A DNA stretch of 64,000 nucleotides from Oxalobacteraceae bacterium OTU3CAMAD1 (GCA_024123915.1 CP099650.1:5518001-5582000), one strand, 5' to 3'; numbered from the stretch's first letter, positions 25,087 through 35,816 are shown. The notes: generated by a model from the sequence alone, not told the origin. Numbers and translations are program-made.

Positions 25087-25995
25087 CTAATCGTCCGTCA
25101 GGCCACAGGCACGTGTAAAACATTGGCGCAGCCACACACTGGAGGGATCGCCGTGGGCCCTCGGATGCCAGGCCATCGCCAGGCGGAATGAAGGGACGGC
25201 GAAAGGAAGCTCCAGCAAATCGACGAAGCTAGCGTAGCGCTGCAGCAGATGCCTCGGCAACGTGGCGACACAATCGGTCTGGGACAGCACCAGCGCAACC
25301 TGGTTGTAATTGGGAACTGCGGCAACGACGTTGCGCGCATGGCCCAAGCTCGTCAAAATCGAATCGACATGGGTGACGAACTCTGCACGCGAGGACACGA
25401 CGACGTGACGTAGCGCGCAGTACTCCGGCAAACTCGGGGCGACAAGTCCACGGGGATGAGCCCGCCGCTGCGCCAGCACGAAGTGATCTTCGCGGAGAAA
25501 TTTTGCTTTCAGCGTCGCCGGAACCCTTTCTATATCCCCGAGAAACAGGTCAATCTCGCCGCGCGCCATGCGCTCGACGATGCCAACTTCGTCGGGCGGG
25601 ACCACGGCCATACGTAATTTGGGATTGTCGTACCGCATCAATATCGACATGACGTCAAGCGCCAGAATAGTGAACACACTATCGTTGGCGGCGATCGTGA
25701 ATGTTCTTTCCGAAGCGGCCGGGTCGAAGTGATCCGGCTGGGATACCGCGTCGCGCAATACCGCCAGTGCGTCAGTCAATCGGGGGCGTAGCGCGATCGC
25801 TTTTTCGGTTGGCACCATGCCACGGCCGGTCTCGGAAGGGACGAGCAGCGGATCCTTGAAAATGTCGCGCAGCCTCGACAAATGGCCCGATAGTGTTGAC
25901 TGACTGATGTGCATGCGCTGGGCGGCGCGCGTCACGTTCAGTTCATCCAATAGCGTATCCAGCGAGATCAGCAAATGCAGCTCTGAACGCTTCAT
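25087..25995 (-). CDS. LysR-family regulator
   Basis: The 302-residue protein has the LysR helix-turn-helix at about residues 20-45 (VTRAAQRMHISQSTLSGHLSRLR) followed by the two-lobed effector domain (FTIAANDSVFTILALDVM). The N-terminus resembles the NodD/NahR branch. It is divergent from the MBL hydrolase gene across about 130 bp and so most likely activates it and the downstream peptidase. The effector is unknown. Confidence 0.9.
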   Translation of the reverse strand: MKRSELHLLISLDTLLDELNVTRAAQRMHISQSTLSGHLSRLRDIFKDPLLVPSETGRGMVPTEKAIALRPRLTDALAVLRDAVSQPDHFDPAASERTFTIAANDSVFTILALDVMSILMRYDNPKLRMAVVPPDEVGIVERMARGEIDLFLGDIERVPATLKAKFLREDHFVLAQRRAHPRGLVAPSLPEYCALRHVVVSSRAEFVTHVDSILTSLGHARNVVAAVPNYNQVALVLSQTDCVATLPRHLLQRYASFVDLLELPFAVPSFRLAMAWHPRAHGDPSSVWLRQCFTRACGLTDD

Positions 25996-26126
25996 ATCTA
26001 AGATGGCGATACCTCCTATTGAAACTACCCACTAACCGGCAAGCTGCCGCCCACCGTACACTTGTTTCCAGCCGAACTGATCGTAACAATATATCCCAAA
26101 TTCTTCTACGCGAGATTTTACTAGCC

Positions 26127-27110
26127 ATGACTACACTACACCGTATCGCCGCCTCGCTATTTAGCCTGGTTGTAGCAACCGCCACCGGCGCAGCAACCGC
26201 GCAAACGCCGGAACCACCAAGAATCGGCCATATCCAAGCCGGCTTCCAACATGTCCGGGTCGGTGACCTTGAAGTGATCGCCTTATCGGACGGGACAGTA
26301 CCGATCCCGGCCGATAAGCTACTGACAAACACGACGCCGAAAGAGGTAGCGAACTACCTTGCCCGCGCCTACCAAGGCACCGACGTCGACGCCTCGGTCA
26401 ACGCGTTCCTCATCAAAACCGCCACCCGCCTCATAATGGTGGACGCGGGCACCGGCGAGCTGTACGGACCCGGCCTGAACAAGCTGACCGTCAGCCTGAA
26501 AGCGGCCGGCTATGGCGCCGAACAGATCACGGACATTCTGATCACGCACATCCATACCGATCACACCGGGGGCCTGATGGATGGCCAGCGCCTGGTGTAT
26601 CCAAACGCAACGCTGCACATAGACCGCAAAGAAGTCGATTATTGGCTGAGCGCCGCGAATCGGGCTCGCGCGCCGGACAGTGCTAAGAAGTACTTCGACG
26701 AGGCGATCGCCAAGGTCAAACCGTATGTCGACGCCGGCAAGGTAAAAACGTTCAGCGGCGAAACTCAGCTGTTCCCGGAAATTCGCACCATCCCCGCACC
26801 AGGGCACACCCCGGGACACACCTTGTATCTCCTTGAAAGCAAACAGCAAAAGCTCATGTTCTGGGGTGATCTGATCCACGTGGCCGAGGTTCAGCTACCC
26901 AAGCCCGCAGTCACGATCGTGTTCGATGTCGATCCGAAGGCCGCCGCCGCAACGCGCAAACGTGCGATTGCCGACGCGATCGCCGGCCGCTACCTGATCG
27001 CGGCAGACCATCTCGCCTTCCCCGGCATCGGCCACGTTCAAACCGACCGCAATGGCTTTCGCTGGATTCCAGCGCCCTATGTGAACGATCACCACGGCGC
27101 GCAACGATGA
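26127..27110 (+). CDS. Secreted metallo-beta-lactamase-fold hydrolase
   Basis: From ATG 26127 the 327-residue product has a signal peptide (SLFSLVVATATGAATAQ) and the MBL signature ITHIHTDHTGG, giving the HxHxDH zinc site. The Asp in MVDAGTGELYG, the PAPGHTPGHTLYL histidine and a C-terminal ADHLAFPG histidine complete the binuclear site. The layout is closer to AHL-lactonase and MBL-fold hydrolase clades than to true beta-lactamases; the substrate is not known. It is divergent from a LysR regulator and overlaps the M28 peptidase start, so the two are translationally linked. The ORF can be extended to 26019, but that would bury the signal peptide. Confidence 0.88.
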   Translation: MTTLHRIAASLFSLVVATATGAATAQTPEPPRIGHIQAGFQHVRVGDLEVIALSDGTVPIPADKLLTNTTPKEVANYLARAYQGTDVDASVNAFLIKTATRLIMVDAGTGELYGPGLNKLTVSLKAAGYGAEQITDILITHIHTDHTGGLMDGQRLVYPNATLHIDRKEVDYWLSAANRARAPDSAKKYFDEAIAKVKPYVDAGKVKTFSGETQLFPEIRTIPAPGHTPGHTLYLLESKQQKLMFWGDLIHVAEVQLPKPAVTIVFDVDPKAAAATRKRAIADAIAGRYLIAADHLAFPGIGHVQTDRNGFRWIPAPYVNDHHGAQR

Positions 27111-28480
27111 TGGCCTTGGCTTTTCGACGATTGCACTTCGGTGCATGGCTTGCGCTGTGTTTTGCCGTACTCGCAACCCAACCACAGACCGCCAGGGCCG
27201 AGGATAGTATCGAGGCGACGGCAGTGGCGCTGCGCGAGCGTGCACTTGGCGACGACACCGCCTTCAACATCGTCGCATCTCTGACTACGGAAGTTGGCGC
27301 CCGTCCGGCGGGCTCGCCCGCCGATGCACGCGCCGTGGCGTGGGCGGTCGCCAAGTTCAAAACGCTCGGCTATGACAAGGTGTATAAGGAAGCGGTCACT
27401 TTTCCCGTGTGGCGGCGCGTTTCCGAATCCGCCTCCGTGACGTCCCCCGCCCCACATCGCCTGGCCATCACCGCCCTTGGTGGGAGCGTGGGGTCGAACG
27501 GAACCATTCAAGCCCACGTGGTGCAGCTACGCAATACCGATGAACTGCAGCGGGCGACTGCCGCATCAATCAAGGGAAAGATCGTGCTCCTGACGCAGCG
27601 CATGGAGCGCCGCACGGACGGATCGGGCTACCTCGACGTGTTAAGCATGCGCACGAATGCCGCGTCGATCGCGGCCCGCAAGGGTGCGGTTGCCGTGCTC
27701 ATCCGCTCTCTGGGGACGGACAACAACCGCCTGCCGCATACGGGCAGCGTTGTCTACGACGACGGTGCGGCAATCCCGGCCGCCGCGCTTTCCGGTCCGG
27801 ATACCGATTTGCTGGAGCGCCTGCTCGCCTCCCGCCGTGCGGTGGAAATAAAGCTCGATATTGCTGTCGATACTAGCGCGACTTACACCTCGCATAACGT
27901 GATTGGCGAGATCACCGGTCGCGGCGAGCATCCGGGCATTGTGATGCTTGGCGCCCATCTCGATTCCTGGGACCTTGGAACGGGCGCGGTAGATGACGGC
28001 TTTGGCGTGGCCGTCACCATGGCTGCCGGCGCATTGATGAAAGCGCTGCATGCCGAGCCGTCGCATACGGTCAGGGTTGTGCTGTTCGCCAACGAAGAGA
28101 ACGGTTTCCATGGCGCGAAACATTACGCGGGGAGGAACATCACCGATCTTCGCAATCACCGTATCGCCGTCGAAAGCGATTGGGGTGCGGGTCGGATCTA
28201 TGCTTTGCGCCACTTTTCGCCAACGCCTGCCCTCGCCGAGGCGATGCGGCGCGTCCTCGGTCCGCTGGGCGTAGCGCTGGACGGCCAAGCGGGCAACCCT
28301 GGGCCCGATGTTGGATTCGTTGCAAAGCAAAACGTACCTTGGTCCCAGTTGGCGCAAGATGCAAGCAGTCTGTTCGACCACCACCATAGTGACAACGACA
28401 CCTTGGACAAGATTGATCCTGCGGCCCTCCAACAAAACGTTGCCGCATATGCCGCATTCGCGTGGCTCATGGCAAACTGA
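27107..28480 (+). CDS. Secreted M28-type zinc peptidase with PA domain
   Basis: The 457-residue protein has a signal peptide (AWLALCFAVLATQPQTARA), a PA-like insert in the first half, and the M28 zinc site: GAHLDSWDLGTGAVDDGFG for His and Asp ligands, FANEENGFHGAKHY for the catalytic Glu and a Glu ligand, an Asp in VESDWGAG, and a final FDHHHSDNDTLD histidine. Relatives are periplasmic aminopeptidases or carboxypeptidases. ATG 27107 overlaps the stop of the MBL gene (ATGATGG; ATG 27110 is also possible), so both act together under the LysR regulator. Confidence 0.9.
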   Translation: MMALAFRRLHFGAWLALCFAVLATQPQTARAEDSIEATAVALRERALGDDTAFNIVASLTTEVGARPAGSPADARAVAWAVAKFKTLGYDKVYKEAVTFPVWRRVSESASVTSPAPHRLAITALGGSVGSNGTIQAHVVQLRNTDELQRATAASIKGKIVLLTQRMERRTDGSGYLDVLSMRTNAASIAARKGAVAVLIRSLGTDNNRLPHTGSVVYDDGAAIPAAALSGPDTDLLERLLASRRAVEIKLDIAVDTSATYTSHNVIGEITGRGEHPGIVMLGAHLDSWDLGTGAVDDGFGVAVTMAAGALMKALHAEPSHTVRVVLFANEENGFHGAKHYAGRNITDLRNHRIAVESDWGAGRIYALRHFSPTPALAEAMRRVLGPLGVALDGQAGNPGPDVGFVAKQNVPWSQLAQDASSLFDHHHSDNDTLDKIDPAALQQNVAAYAAFAWLMAN

Positions 28481-28563
28481 ACATCCCGCAGGCCGCCCTC
28501 GCGCGAGTACGCGCGAGTCTTCGAATCCCACGCGCGAGCTGCGCTCGCTCCTCTCCGGAAATG

Positions 28564-28588
28564 AAAAAACCCGCCGAAGCGGGTTTTT
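28564..28588 (-). terminator. Terminator of tRNA-Ser copy 1
   Basis: AACCCGC-CGAA-GCGGGTT with a T-run on the minus strand lies 8 bp after the tRNA 3' end. The same terminator follows the second tRNA copy. Confidence 0.85.
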
Positions 28589-28595
28589 AATATTA

Positions 28596-28686
<91 letters not shown>

Positions 28687-28814
28687 TAATGGTCCTGCAC
28701 CGCCTGTTCGGCGAAGGCAAGATTATATAACAAGCCGCCATCATTGCGGAAGCTTTTGAGTAACGTTTTTTACACCGGCAGCAATGCTATGCGATAAAAA
28801 AACGAACGCCCATG

Positions 28815-28839
28815 AAAAAACCCGCCGAAGCGGGTTTTT
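28815..28839 (-). terminator. Terminator of tRNA-Ser copy 2
   Basis: The hairpin AACCCGC-CGAA-GCGGGTT with T-run is the same as after copy 1, so the duplicated unit includes tRNA and terminator. Confidence 0.85.
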
Positions 28840-28846
28840 CTAAATA

Positions 28847-28937
<91 letters not shown>

Positions 28938-29006
28938 TTTTCCCGCGTCACTGCTGCGAGAAGGCAAGATTATAGCAGCCCGCAGCAAAAAAGGAAGGAC
29001 TATTTT

Positions 29007-30606
<1,600 letters not shown>

Positions 30607-30784
30607 GATAGCTCCCTGGGGTGGTGGTTTCGACCGACTTATGTCTGCCGCTTTGGTATGGTTGTACTGTACCTAAAGGGCCTATGCGAAACCACCGGGA
30701 TGCGACGAAGCGCCGGAAACGGCGGATGAAGTGCAAAAAGCGGTGCCCGGCCGAAGCATCGGGACGCTTGAGATACCACGGAGG

Positions 30785-30836
30785 CACGTAGGGCGGATTA
30801 GCGCAGCGTAATCGGCCAATGCGTGCGCCGTCGAGA
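30785..30836 (+). repeat. Dispersed palindromic element, truncated copy 3
   Basis: Only the left type-1 arm (CACGTAGGGCGGATTAGCGC) and the centre to about GCGCCGTCGAGAC remain. The right half is missing, and the sequence meets the stop codon of the MocR gene at 30850. The rest of 30607-30849 shows nothing else convincing. Confidence 0.8.
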
Positions 30837-30849
30837 CATCCAGATTAGA

Positions 30850-32295
30850 TCAAGCGGCGGTGCGCAGCGCTGGCGCGTCGTCGGCGAGCCTATGGACCAG
30901 CGCGCCTAGCTTGGCAACTGCAGCCTCCACCTGCGGACTCCACGCGTTGCCGCAATTGAGCCGGATAAAGTTGCTGTATTTGCCAGACGCCGAGAACAAC
31001 TGCCCCGGCATGCAAGCCACCCCGGCCTCGTGCGCGCGCTGGTGCAGCACCAGCGCGTCGACCTGCTCCGGCATGCTGACCCACACCACGAAGCCGCCCT
31101 GCGGCTCCGACACCGTGCACTGCTGCGGGAACGCGGCGCAGACCGCGTCCGACATGCGGGCGATGCGCTGCGACAGCGCCCTGCGCATCTTGCGCAACTG
31201 GTTCTCATAGGCGCTGCCGGTCAGGAACTCGGCCAGCACCGCCTGGAAGAAGTGGCTGGTGGCGCCGCTCGACACCATCTTGAGCACCGCCACATCCTGC
31301 GCGTAGCGCCCCGCCAGCACGTAGCCGACGCGCGCCCCGGGACTGACCGCCTTCGAAAAGGACGAGCACAGCATGACGTGGCCGCTGGTGTCGTACGCCT
31401 TGACCGGCCACGGCCGCTCCGGCGTGAAGCACAGCTCGCCGTACACGTCGTCCTCGATCAACGGTACGTTGTGCCGCGACAGCAAACCCGCCAGCCGCTT
31501 CTTGTTCGCCTCCGGCATGATGCAGCCGAGCGGATTGTTGGCGTTCGGTACGAAGAGCACGGCCTGCACCAGGCCGGCGTTCATCGCCAGCTCGAGCGCG
31601 TCGATCGACGGCCCGGTCTTCGGATGGGTGGGGATTTCCAGCGCCTTCATTCCCAGCGATTCGATCAGCTGCAGCAGCACGAAATAGCTGGCCGATTCGA
31701 TCGCGACGGTGTCGCCGGGCTTGGCGACGGCGCGCAGGCACAGGCTGATCGCCTCCGTGCAGGAGGTCGTGACGACGATCTCGGCCGGGTCAAGGCGCCC
31801 CCAGTCCAGCGCCCTTCTCAGGATCTGGCGCGTGAATTCGGGATGGTTGGTCTCGTAGCAGCTTACAGAGCTCAGCAGCGCCGAATCGCGCCGCGCCACC
31901 GCCGCCACGATCTTTTGCATGCGCTTCATGGGCAGCAGCTCGTCGAGCGGCCACGCCGAGCCGAGCTGCACGACGTCGGGCTCCTCGTTGGCCTTCAGCA
32001 CCCGCATCAACAGATTATTGATGCCGACATAGGCCGGCTCCTGCAGGTGCACGGCGTCGGTCATCACCGCCATCGTGCGGGAACGGTGACGCACGTAGTA
32101 GCCCGCCTGCGGCCGGGCCTCGATCAGGCCGCGATCCTCCATCAGCCGCAGCGCCTGCATGACGGTGCTGACCGACAGACGCTTCTGCTGCGCCAGATGA
32201 CGGATCGACGGCAAGCGGTCGCCGGGCGCGAAGACGCGGCCGGCGATCAATCCGCCCAGTTCGTTGGCTAGCTGCTCGTACAAATTGATGTGCAT
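30850..32295 (-). CDS. MocR-type regulator / aminotransferase-fold protein
   Basis: The 481-residue protein has an N-terminal GntR winged helix (FAPGDRLPSIRHLAQQ, LSVSTVMQALRLMEDRGLI) and an aminotransferase domain with a PLP lysine in LCSSFSKAVSPGARVGY and FVPNANNPLGCIM for the substrate side. It resembles the YjiR branch. The start is ATG 32295 (MHINLYEQL); an ORF extension to 32358 lacks the domain start. It is divergent from the DUF2917 gene, which it may regulate. It is a different protein from the other MocR gene of this window. Confidence 0.9.
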   Translation of the reverse strand: MHINLYEQLANELGGLIAGRVFAPGDRLPSIRHLAQQKRLSVSTVMQALRLMEDRGLIEARPQAGYYVRHRSRTMAVMTDAVHLQEPAYVGINNLLMRVLKANEEPDVVQLGSAWPLDELLPMKRMQKIVAAVARRDSALLSSVSCYETNHPEFTRQILRRALDWGRLDPAEIVVTTSCTEAISLCLRAVAKPGDTVAIESASYFVLLQLIESLGMKALEIPTHPKTGPSIDALELAMNAGLVQAVLFVPNANNPLGCIMPEANKKRLAGLLSRHNVPLIEDDVYGELCFTPERPWPVKAYDTSGHVMLCSSFSKAVSPGARVGYVLAGRYAQDVAVLKMVSSGATSHFFQAVLAEFLTGSAYENQLRKMRRALSQRIARMSDAVCAAFPQQCTVSEPQGGFVVWVSMPEQVDALVLHQRAHEAGVACMPGQLFSASGKYSNFIRLNCGNAWSPQVEAAVAKLGALVHRLADDAPALRTAA

Positions 32296-32469
32296 TTCGA
32301 TATTGTGGCCCAGCCCCACCCTCCGCCGACAGGTACAGCAAGCAATCATTTTGACCATAACAGTTTAGCGAAATCGCCTCTGTGATGGTAACAATTTCGA
32401 TTCGCTGCATCTGTTATGGTCGGGCGCCGCTGCGTATTCTGGTTCCATCATTCACGTGCAGGAGCAATC

Positions 32470-32793
32470 ATGAAACCGCAACTGGTCACCGTACAACAAG
32501 GCTTGGCCGAATATCGTTTGACCCAGGACCATCCGCTGCGCATCGCCAACGCGGCCGGCCAGCAGATCGAATGCCTGGATGGCACGGCCTGGATCACCGC
32601 CTATGGCGAGCACACAGATTTCATGCTGCGCCGGGGGCTGACGTTCGAGGTGCCGAATGACGGCCTGATACTGATCGAGGCGGCCGGAACTGGTGTGGTG
32701 CGCATTCGCCTGCCTGCGCAAACCGCCGCGCCGGTGGGCTGGCGGGGGTTACAAAACAAAGTTGCCACAGTCCTTTCCGGTCTGCATCTGTAG
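32470..32793 (+). CDS. DUF2917 protein
   Basis: The 107-residue product begins MKPQLVTVQQGLAEYRL behind an AGGAGC site and has the DUF2917 pattern: ECLDGTAWITAYGE, then DFMLRRGLTFEVPNDG. It looks like a small beta-barrel (cupin-like) without signal peptide. Function of the family is unknown. It is divergent from the MocR regulator. Confidence 0.82.
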   Translation: MKPQLVTVQQGLAEYRLTQDHPLRIANAAGQQIECLDGTAWITAYGEHTDFMLRRGLTFEVPNDGLILIEAAGTGVVRIRLPAQTAAPVGWRGLQNKVATVLSGLHL

Positions 32794-32878
32794 GATTTCA
32801 CCTACGCAACTAATCGTGCGCCATGCACTCCTCGATAATATGTACAATGCGTCAACAATACAGCCCGAGGAGAATAAT

Positions 32879-33298
32879 TTGAAAAACCAATTTCTGAAGA
32901 TGGGCGCGATGAGCGCATTGATGGTTCTGGCCGCAGGTTGCTCGACGCTCGGCGTTGGCGGTCCGCCAGCCGATGAAGCGCCGCCACCGGCCAACCCGAA
33001 CTTCGCCGCCGAAATGGACAAGTTCAACAAGCAGTTCCCGAACGACAAGGCGACCAAGTACGAAGAGGTTTCGCTGAACTATAACAACGCGAAGAAGCTG
33101 GACGAGAAAGGCAATTGCCATGACATGTCCAAGTATCCGGTTGTGATCGTGCTGACCCTGGATGCGTCCGGCAAAGTAACGAAGAGCACCACCGACGTCG
33201 AGAACCGCAAAGCCGCGTGCTTCCGTGACGCGTATGCCGGCGTGCAGCTGCCAGCGCCACCGTTCGCGCCGTATTACAAGCCGATCAAACTGCGTTGA
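32879..33298 (+). CDS. Lipoprotein with TonB-C-like domain
   Basis: A strong GAGGAGAA site precedes a TTG start at 32879, giving MKNQFLKMGAMSALMVLAAG then the lipobox Cys. An Ala/Pro-rich spacer (PPADEAPPPANP) follows. The C-terminal part (KYPVVIVLTLDASGKVTKST, then AACFRDAYAGVQLPAPPF) resembles the energy-transducer/TonB-C fold seen in many small periplasmic proteins. Residue after Cys is Ser, so outer-membrane sorting is expected. Function unknown. A repeat element follows downstream. Confidence 0.7.
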   Translation: MKNQFLKMGAMSALMVLAAGCSTLGVGGPPADEAPPPANPNFAAEMDKFNKQFPNDKATKYEEVSLNYNNAKKLDEKGNCHDMSKYPVVIVLTLDASGKVTKSTTDVENRKAACFRDAYAGVQLPAPPFAPYYKPIKLR

Positions 33299-33360
33299 CG
33301 CAAGCTGGGCGCCTCGCTTTGGCGCCTCGTTCGGCCGCAACGCCGGAATGAACGCATAAA

Positions 33361-33458
33361 CACGTAGGGCGGATTAGGCGGAACGCCGTAATCGGCCATG
33401 TGTGAGCCGCCAGCGGCGCATACATGGCCGATTACGCTTCGCTAATCCGCCCTACGTG
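33361..33458 (-). repeat. Dispersed palindromic element, copy 4
   Basis: Full 98-bp copy bounded by CACGTAGGG and CCCTACGTG. The left arm is type 2 (GGAACGCCG) and the right arm type 1 (read inversely GCGAAGCG), scored minus. It lies between convergent genes (lipoprotein and alpha/beta hydrolase). Confidence 0.9.
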
Positions 33459-33492
33459 TTTCCACGATTCGCATCCGCCTCAATGCATGAGA

Positions 33493-34332
33493 TCAAGCCG
33501 CCGCGTCTTCGCCGGCGGCTTCTTCTTTTGCGGCCGGCTTTTCCAGCCATTCCAGCACAGCCTGGTTGAACCCGTCCGGGTCGCGCACCATCGGCCAGTG
33601 ATCGGTGTTCATCGCCACCACCTTGCAGCCCTCCTTCGCCGCCAGCTTGTCGCGCCACTGTGTCGAGTGGAACATGAACGGCTTGCGCATGCCGTAGATG
33701 AACAGCATCGGCACCTTGGGGAAGAACGGCACCAGCGACCGGTACGATCCCGCCGCGCCCGCCGTCAGGATGTAATACGGGAAGTTCATCGCCGAGCTGA
33801 TGTACTTTTTCGGCGCCGGCACCTTCATCGCGTTCACCATCCCGCGCGTGATCATGTTGCCGATCGGCCCGCCGATGGCCCAGGCCAGCGACAGGATGTT
33901 CTGATAGCCGCTGACCATCAGCTTCTGTCCGAACGTGCGCGAACGGTCCGTGGCGTCCGAATTGGCGTCGCCGATGTCGACGCCGACGATCGCCGACACC
34001 AGCCCCTTGTTACGCATATAAAACTCATAGCCGAACACGCAGCCCCAGTCGTGCAGCATCAGCGTCACCTTCTGCTTCTGGTTGACGGCTGCGACGATGT
34101 GCAACAGGATGCGCATCGTCGCGTCGAGCGAGTACGCGCGGCGCGGCTTGCCGAGGTCGAAGCCCGGCAAGGTGAAGCGCACGCAGCGATAGCGGCTCTT
34201 GAGCTCCTCGACCTGCGCATCCCACAGCCGGTACGTGTCCGGCCAGCCGTGGATCATGACGATCGTCTCGGAACCCTCCACCCCGCCTTCGATGTACACG
34301 TCGATATCATCGACCACGATCACTTGCTGCAT
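33493..34332 (-). CDS. Alpha/beta hydrolase, epoxide-hydrolase-like
   Basis: The 279-residue enzyme starts at ATG 34332 behind a GAGGA site. HGWPD at 28-32 gives the oxyanion hole and LHDWG places an Asp (residue 95) where esterases have Ser, as in epoxide hydrolases and haloalkane dehalogenases. The catalytic His is probably in MNTDHWPM near the end. No signal peptide; the C-terminus is a charged AAKEEAAGEDAAA tail. The substrate is unknown. It stands alone, between the lipoprotein gene and rarA. Confidence 0.85.
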   Translation of the reverse strand: MQQVIVVDDIDVYIEGGVEGSETIVMIHGWPDTYRLWDAQVEELKSRYRCVRFTLPGFDLGKPRRAYSLDATMRILLHIVAAVNQKQKVTLMLHDWGCVFGYEFYMRNKGLVSAIVGVDIGDANSDATDRSRTFGQKLMVSGYQNILSLAWAIGGPIGNMITRGMVNAMKVPAPKKYISSAMNFPYYILTAGAAGSYRSLVPFFPKVPMLFIYGMRKPFMFHSTQWRDKLAAKEGCKVVAMNTDHWPMVRDPDGFNQAVLEWLEKPAAKEEAAGEDAAA

Positions 34333-34395
34333 GCTGTTCCTCAATTCTAAAAATTAACCCGCCCGCATTTAGCGATACGAAAGCATCGCCGCTTA

Positions 34396-34423
34396 GGGGT
34401 CTGACCCCAAGGGGTCAGACCCC
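34396..34423. repeat. Hairpin family 2, copy 1
   Basis: GGGGTCTGACCCC-AA-GGGGTCAGACCCC has exact 13-bp arms. The flanks CGCCGCTTA on the left and GTGCGGGT on the right recur around the second copy at 43504. It lies between rarA and the hydrolase gene. No T-run follows, so it is not a classical terminator. Confidence 0.85.
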
Positions 34424-34445
34424 GCCTGGCAGTGCGGGTCGGCGA

Positions 34446-35750
34446 TCAGTGTTTACCGGCGTCTTCATCGAGCTTGCGCAGGAAGGCCATCTTGTCGGCG
34501 ATCTTGCTCTCCATGCCGCGCGGCACCGGCTGATACCAGCCCGGCTCGCGCATATCGTCCGGGAAGTAGGTTTCGCCAGCCGCGTAGGCATGCGGTTCGT
34601 CGTGCGCGTAGCGGTACTCGTGACCGTAGCCCAGTTCCTTCATCAGCTTGGTCGGCGCGTTGCGCAGGTGGACCGGCACTTCGCGCGACTTGTCCTTCTT
34701 CACAAACGCCATGGCCTGGTTGAAGGCGTTGTAGCCGGCGTTGCTCTTGGCGGCGATGGCCAGGTAGATCACCGCCTGCCCCAGCGCCAGCTCCCCTTCC
34801 GGCGAGCCGAGCCGCTCAAAGGTGGCGGCGGCGTCGTTGGCCAGCTGCATGGCGCGCGGATCGGCCAGGCCGATGTCTTCCCAAGCCATGCGCACGATGC
34901 GGCGCGACAGGTATTTGGCGTCGGCGCCGCCGTCTAGCATGCGGCACAGCCAGTACAGCGCGGCGTCCGGGTTCGAGCCGCGCACCGACTTGTGCAGTGC
35001 CGAGATCTGGTCGTAGAAATTGTCGCCGCCCTTGTCGAAGCGGCGCGCGTTCAGGGTCAGCGCGTTCTGGATGAACTCGCTGGTGACCTTGTTGGTCTTG
35101 GCGGCGTTGGCCGCCGTGCTGGTTTGCTCCAGCAGGTTGAGCAGGCGGCGGCCGTCGCCGTCGGCATAGCCGATCAAGGTGTCGATGGCGGCGTCGTCGA
35201 ACTCCAGATGCGCCAGCACCTTGGCGCGCGCCTTGGCGACCAGTTGCTTCAGTTCGTCCTCGTTGAACGATTGCAGCACGTAAACTTGCGCCCGCGACAG
35301 CAGCGCCGAGTTGACCTCGAACGAGGGATTTTCCGTCGTCGCGCCGATCAAGGTGACCAGGCCGGACTCGGCGTACGGCAGCAGCGCGTCCTGCTGCGAC
35401 TTGTTGAAACGGTGGATCTCGTCGACGAACAGGATGGTGTGCTTGCCCATCGTCAGATTCTGCTGCGCCTGCTCCATCGCGGCGCGGATATCCTTCACGC
35501 CCGAGAATACGGCCGACAAGGCGATGAACTCGCATTCGAAGGCGTTGGCCGTCAGCCGCGCCAGGGTGGTCTTGCCGACACCCGGCGGCCCCCACAAAAT
35601 CATCGAATGCGGCTGGCCCGACTCGAACGCCAGGCGCAGCGGCTTGCCCGGCCCCAGCAGGTGGTGCTGGCCGATCACGTCATCGAGCGTCTTGGGCCGC
35701 AGTGCTTCGGCGAGCGGCTGGCGCGGTTCTGTTGCAAATAGGTCAGCCAT
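34446..35750 (-). CDS. rarA: Replication-associated recombination protein A
   Basis: The 434-residue AAA+ ATPase (RarA/MgsA, Mgs1/WRNIP1 family) works at stalled replication forks. It shows Walker A GPPGVGKTTLARL, Walker B LFVDEIHRFNKSQQD, sensor 1 IGATTENPSF, and the C-terminal tetramerisation part (YPDDMREPGWYQP-like ending ETYFPDDM). It follows lolA on the same strand after a terminator, in the ftsK-lolA-rarA order usual for this group. Confidence 0.96.
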   Translation of the reverse strand: MADLFATEPRQPLAEALRPKTLDDVIGQHHLLGPGKPLRLAFESGQPHSMILWGPPGVGKTTLARLTANAFECEFIALSAVFSGVKDIRAAMEQAQQNLTMGKHTILFVDEIHRFNKSQQDALLPYAESGLVTLIGATTENPSFEVNSALLSRAQVYVLQSFNEDELKQLVAKARAKVLAHLEFDDAAIDTLIGYADGDGRRLLNLLEQTSTAANAAKTNKVTSEFIQNALTLNARRFDKGGDNFYDQISALHKSVRGSNPDAALYWLCRMLDGGADAKYLSRRIVRMAWEDIGLADPRAMQLANDAAATFERLGSPEGELALGQAVIYLAIAAKSNAGYNAFNQAMAFVKKDKSREVPVHLRNAPTKLMKELGYGHEYRYAHDEPHAYAAGETYFPDDMREPGWYQPVPRGMESKIADKMAFLRKLDEDAGKH

Positions 35751-35768
35751 AGTGTCTCAGAATGGAAA

Positions 35769-35796
35769 AACGCCGCAGCGTCGCAGCTGCGGCGTT
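35769..35796 (-). terminator. Terminator after lolA
   Basis: AACGCCGCAGC and GCTGCGGCGTT form an 11-bp stem with a six-base loop. On the minus strand it is followed by TTTT, so it ends the ftsK-lolA transcript about 20 bases before lolA's downstream neighbour rarA starts. Confidence 0.85.
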
Positions 35797-35816
35797 ATCA
35801 CTGCATACTTTAATCT

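Noticed and set aside
34396..34423. Family-2 hairpin as terminator of rarA or the hydrolase
   Set aside because: No T-run on either side and the position is upstream of the hydrolase start; a repeat with shared flanks explains it better.
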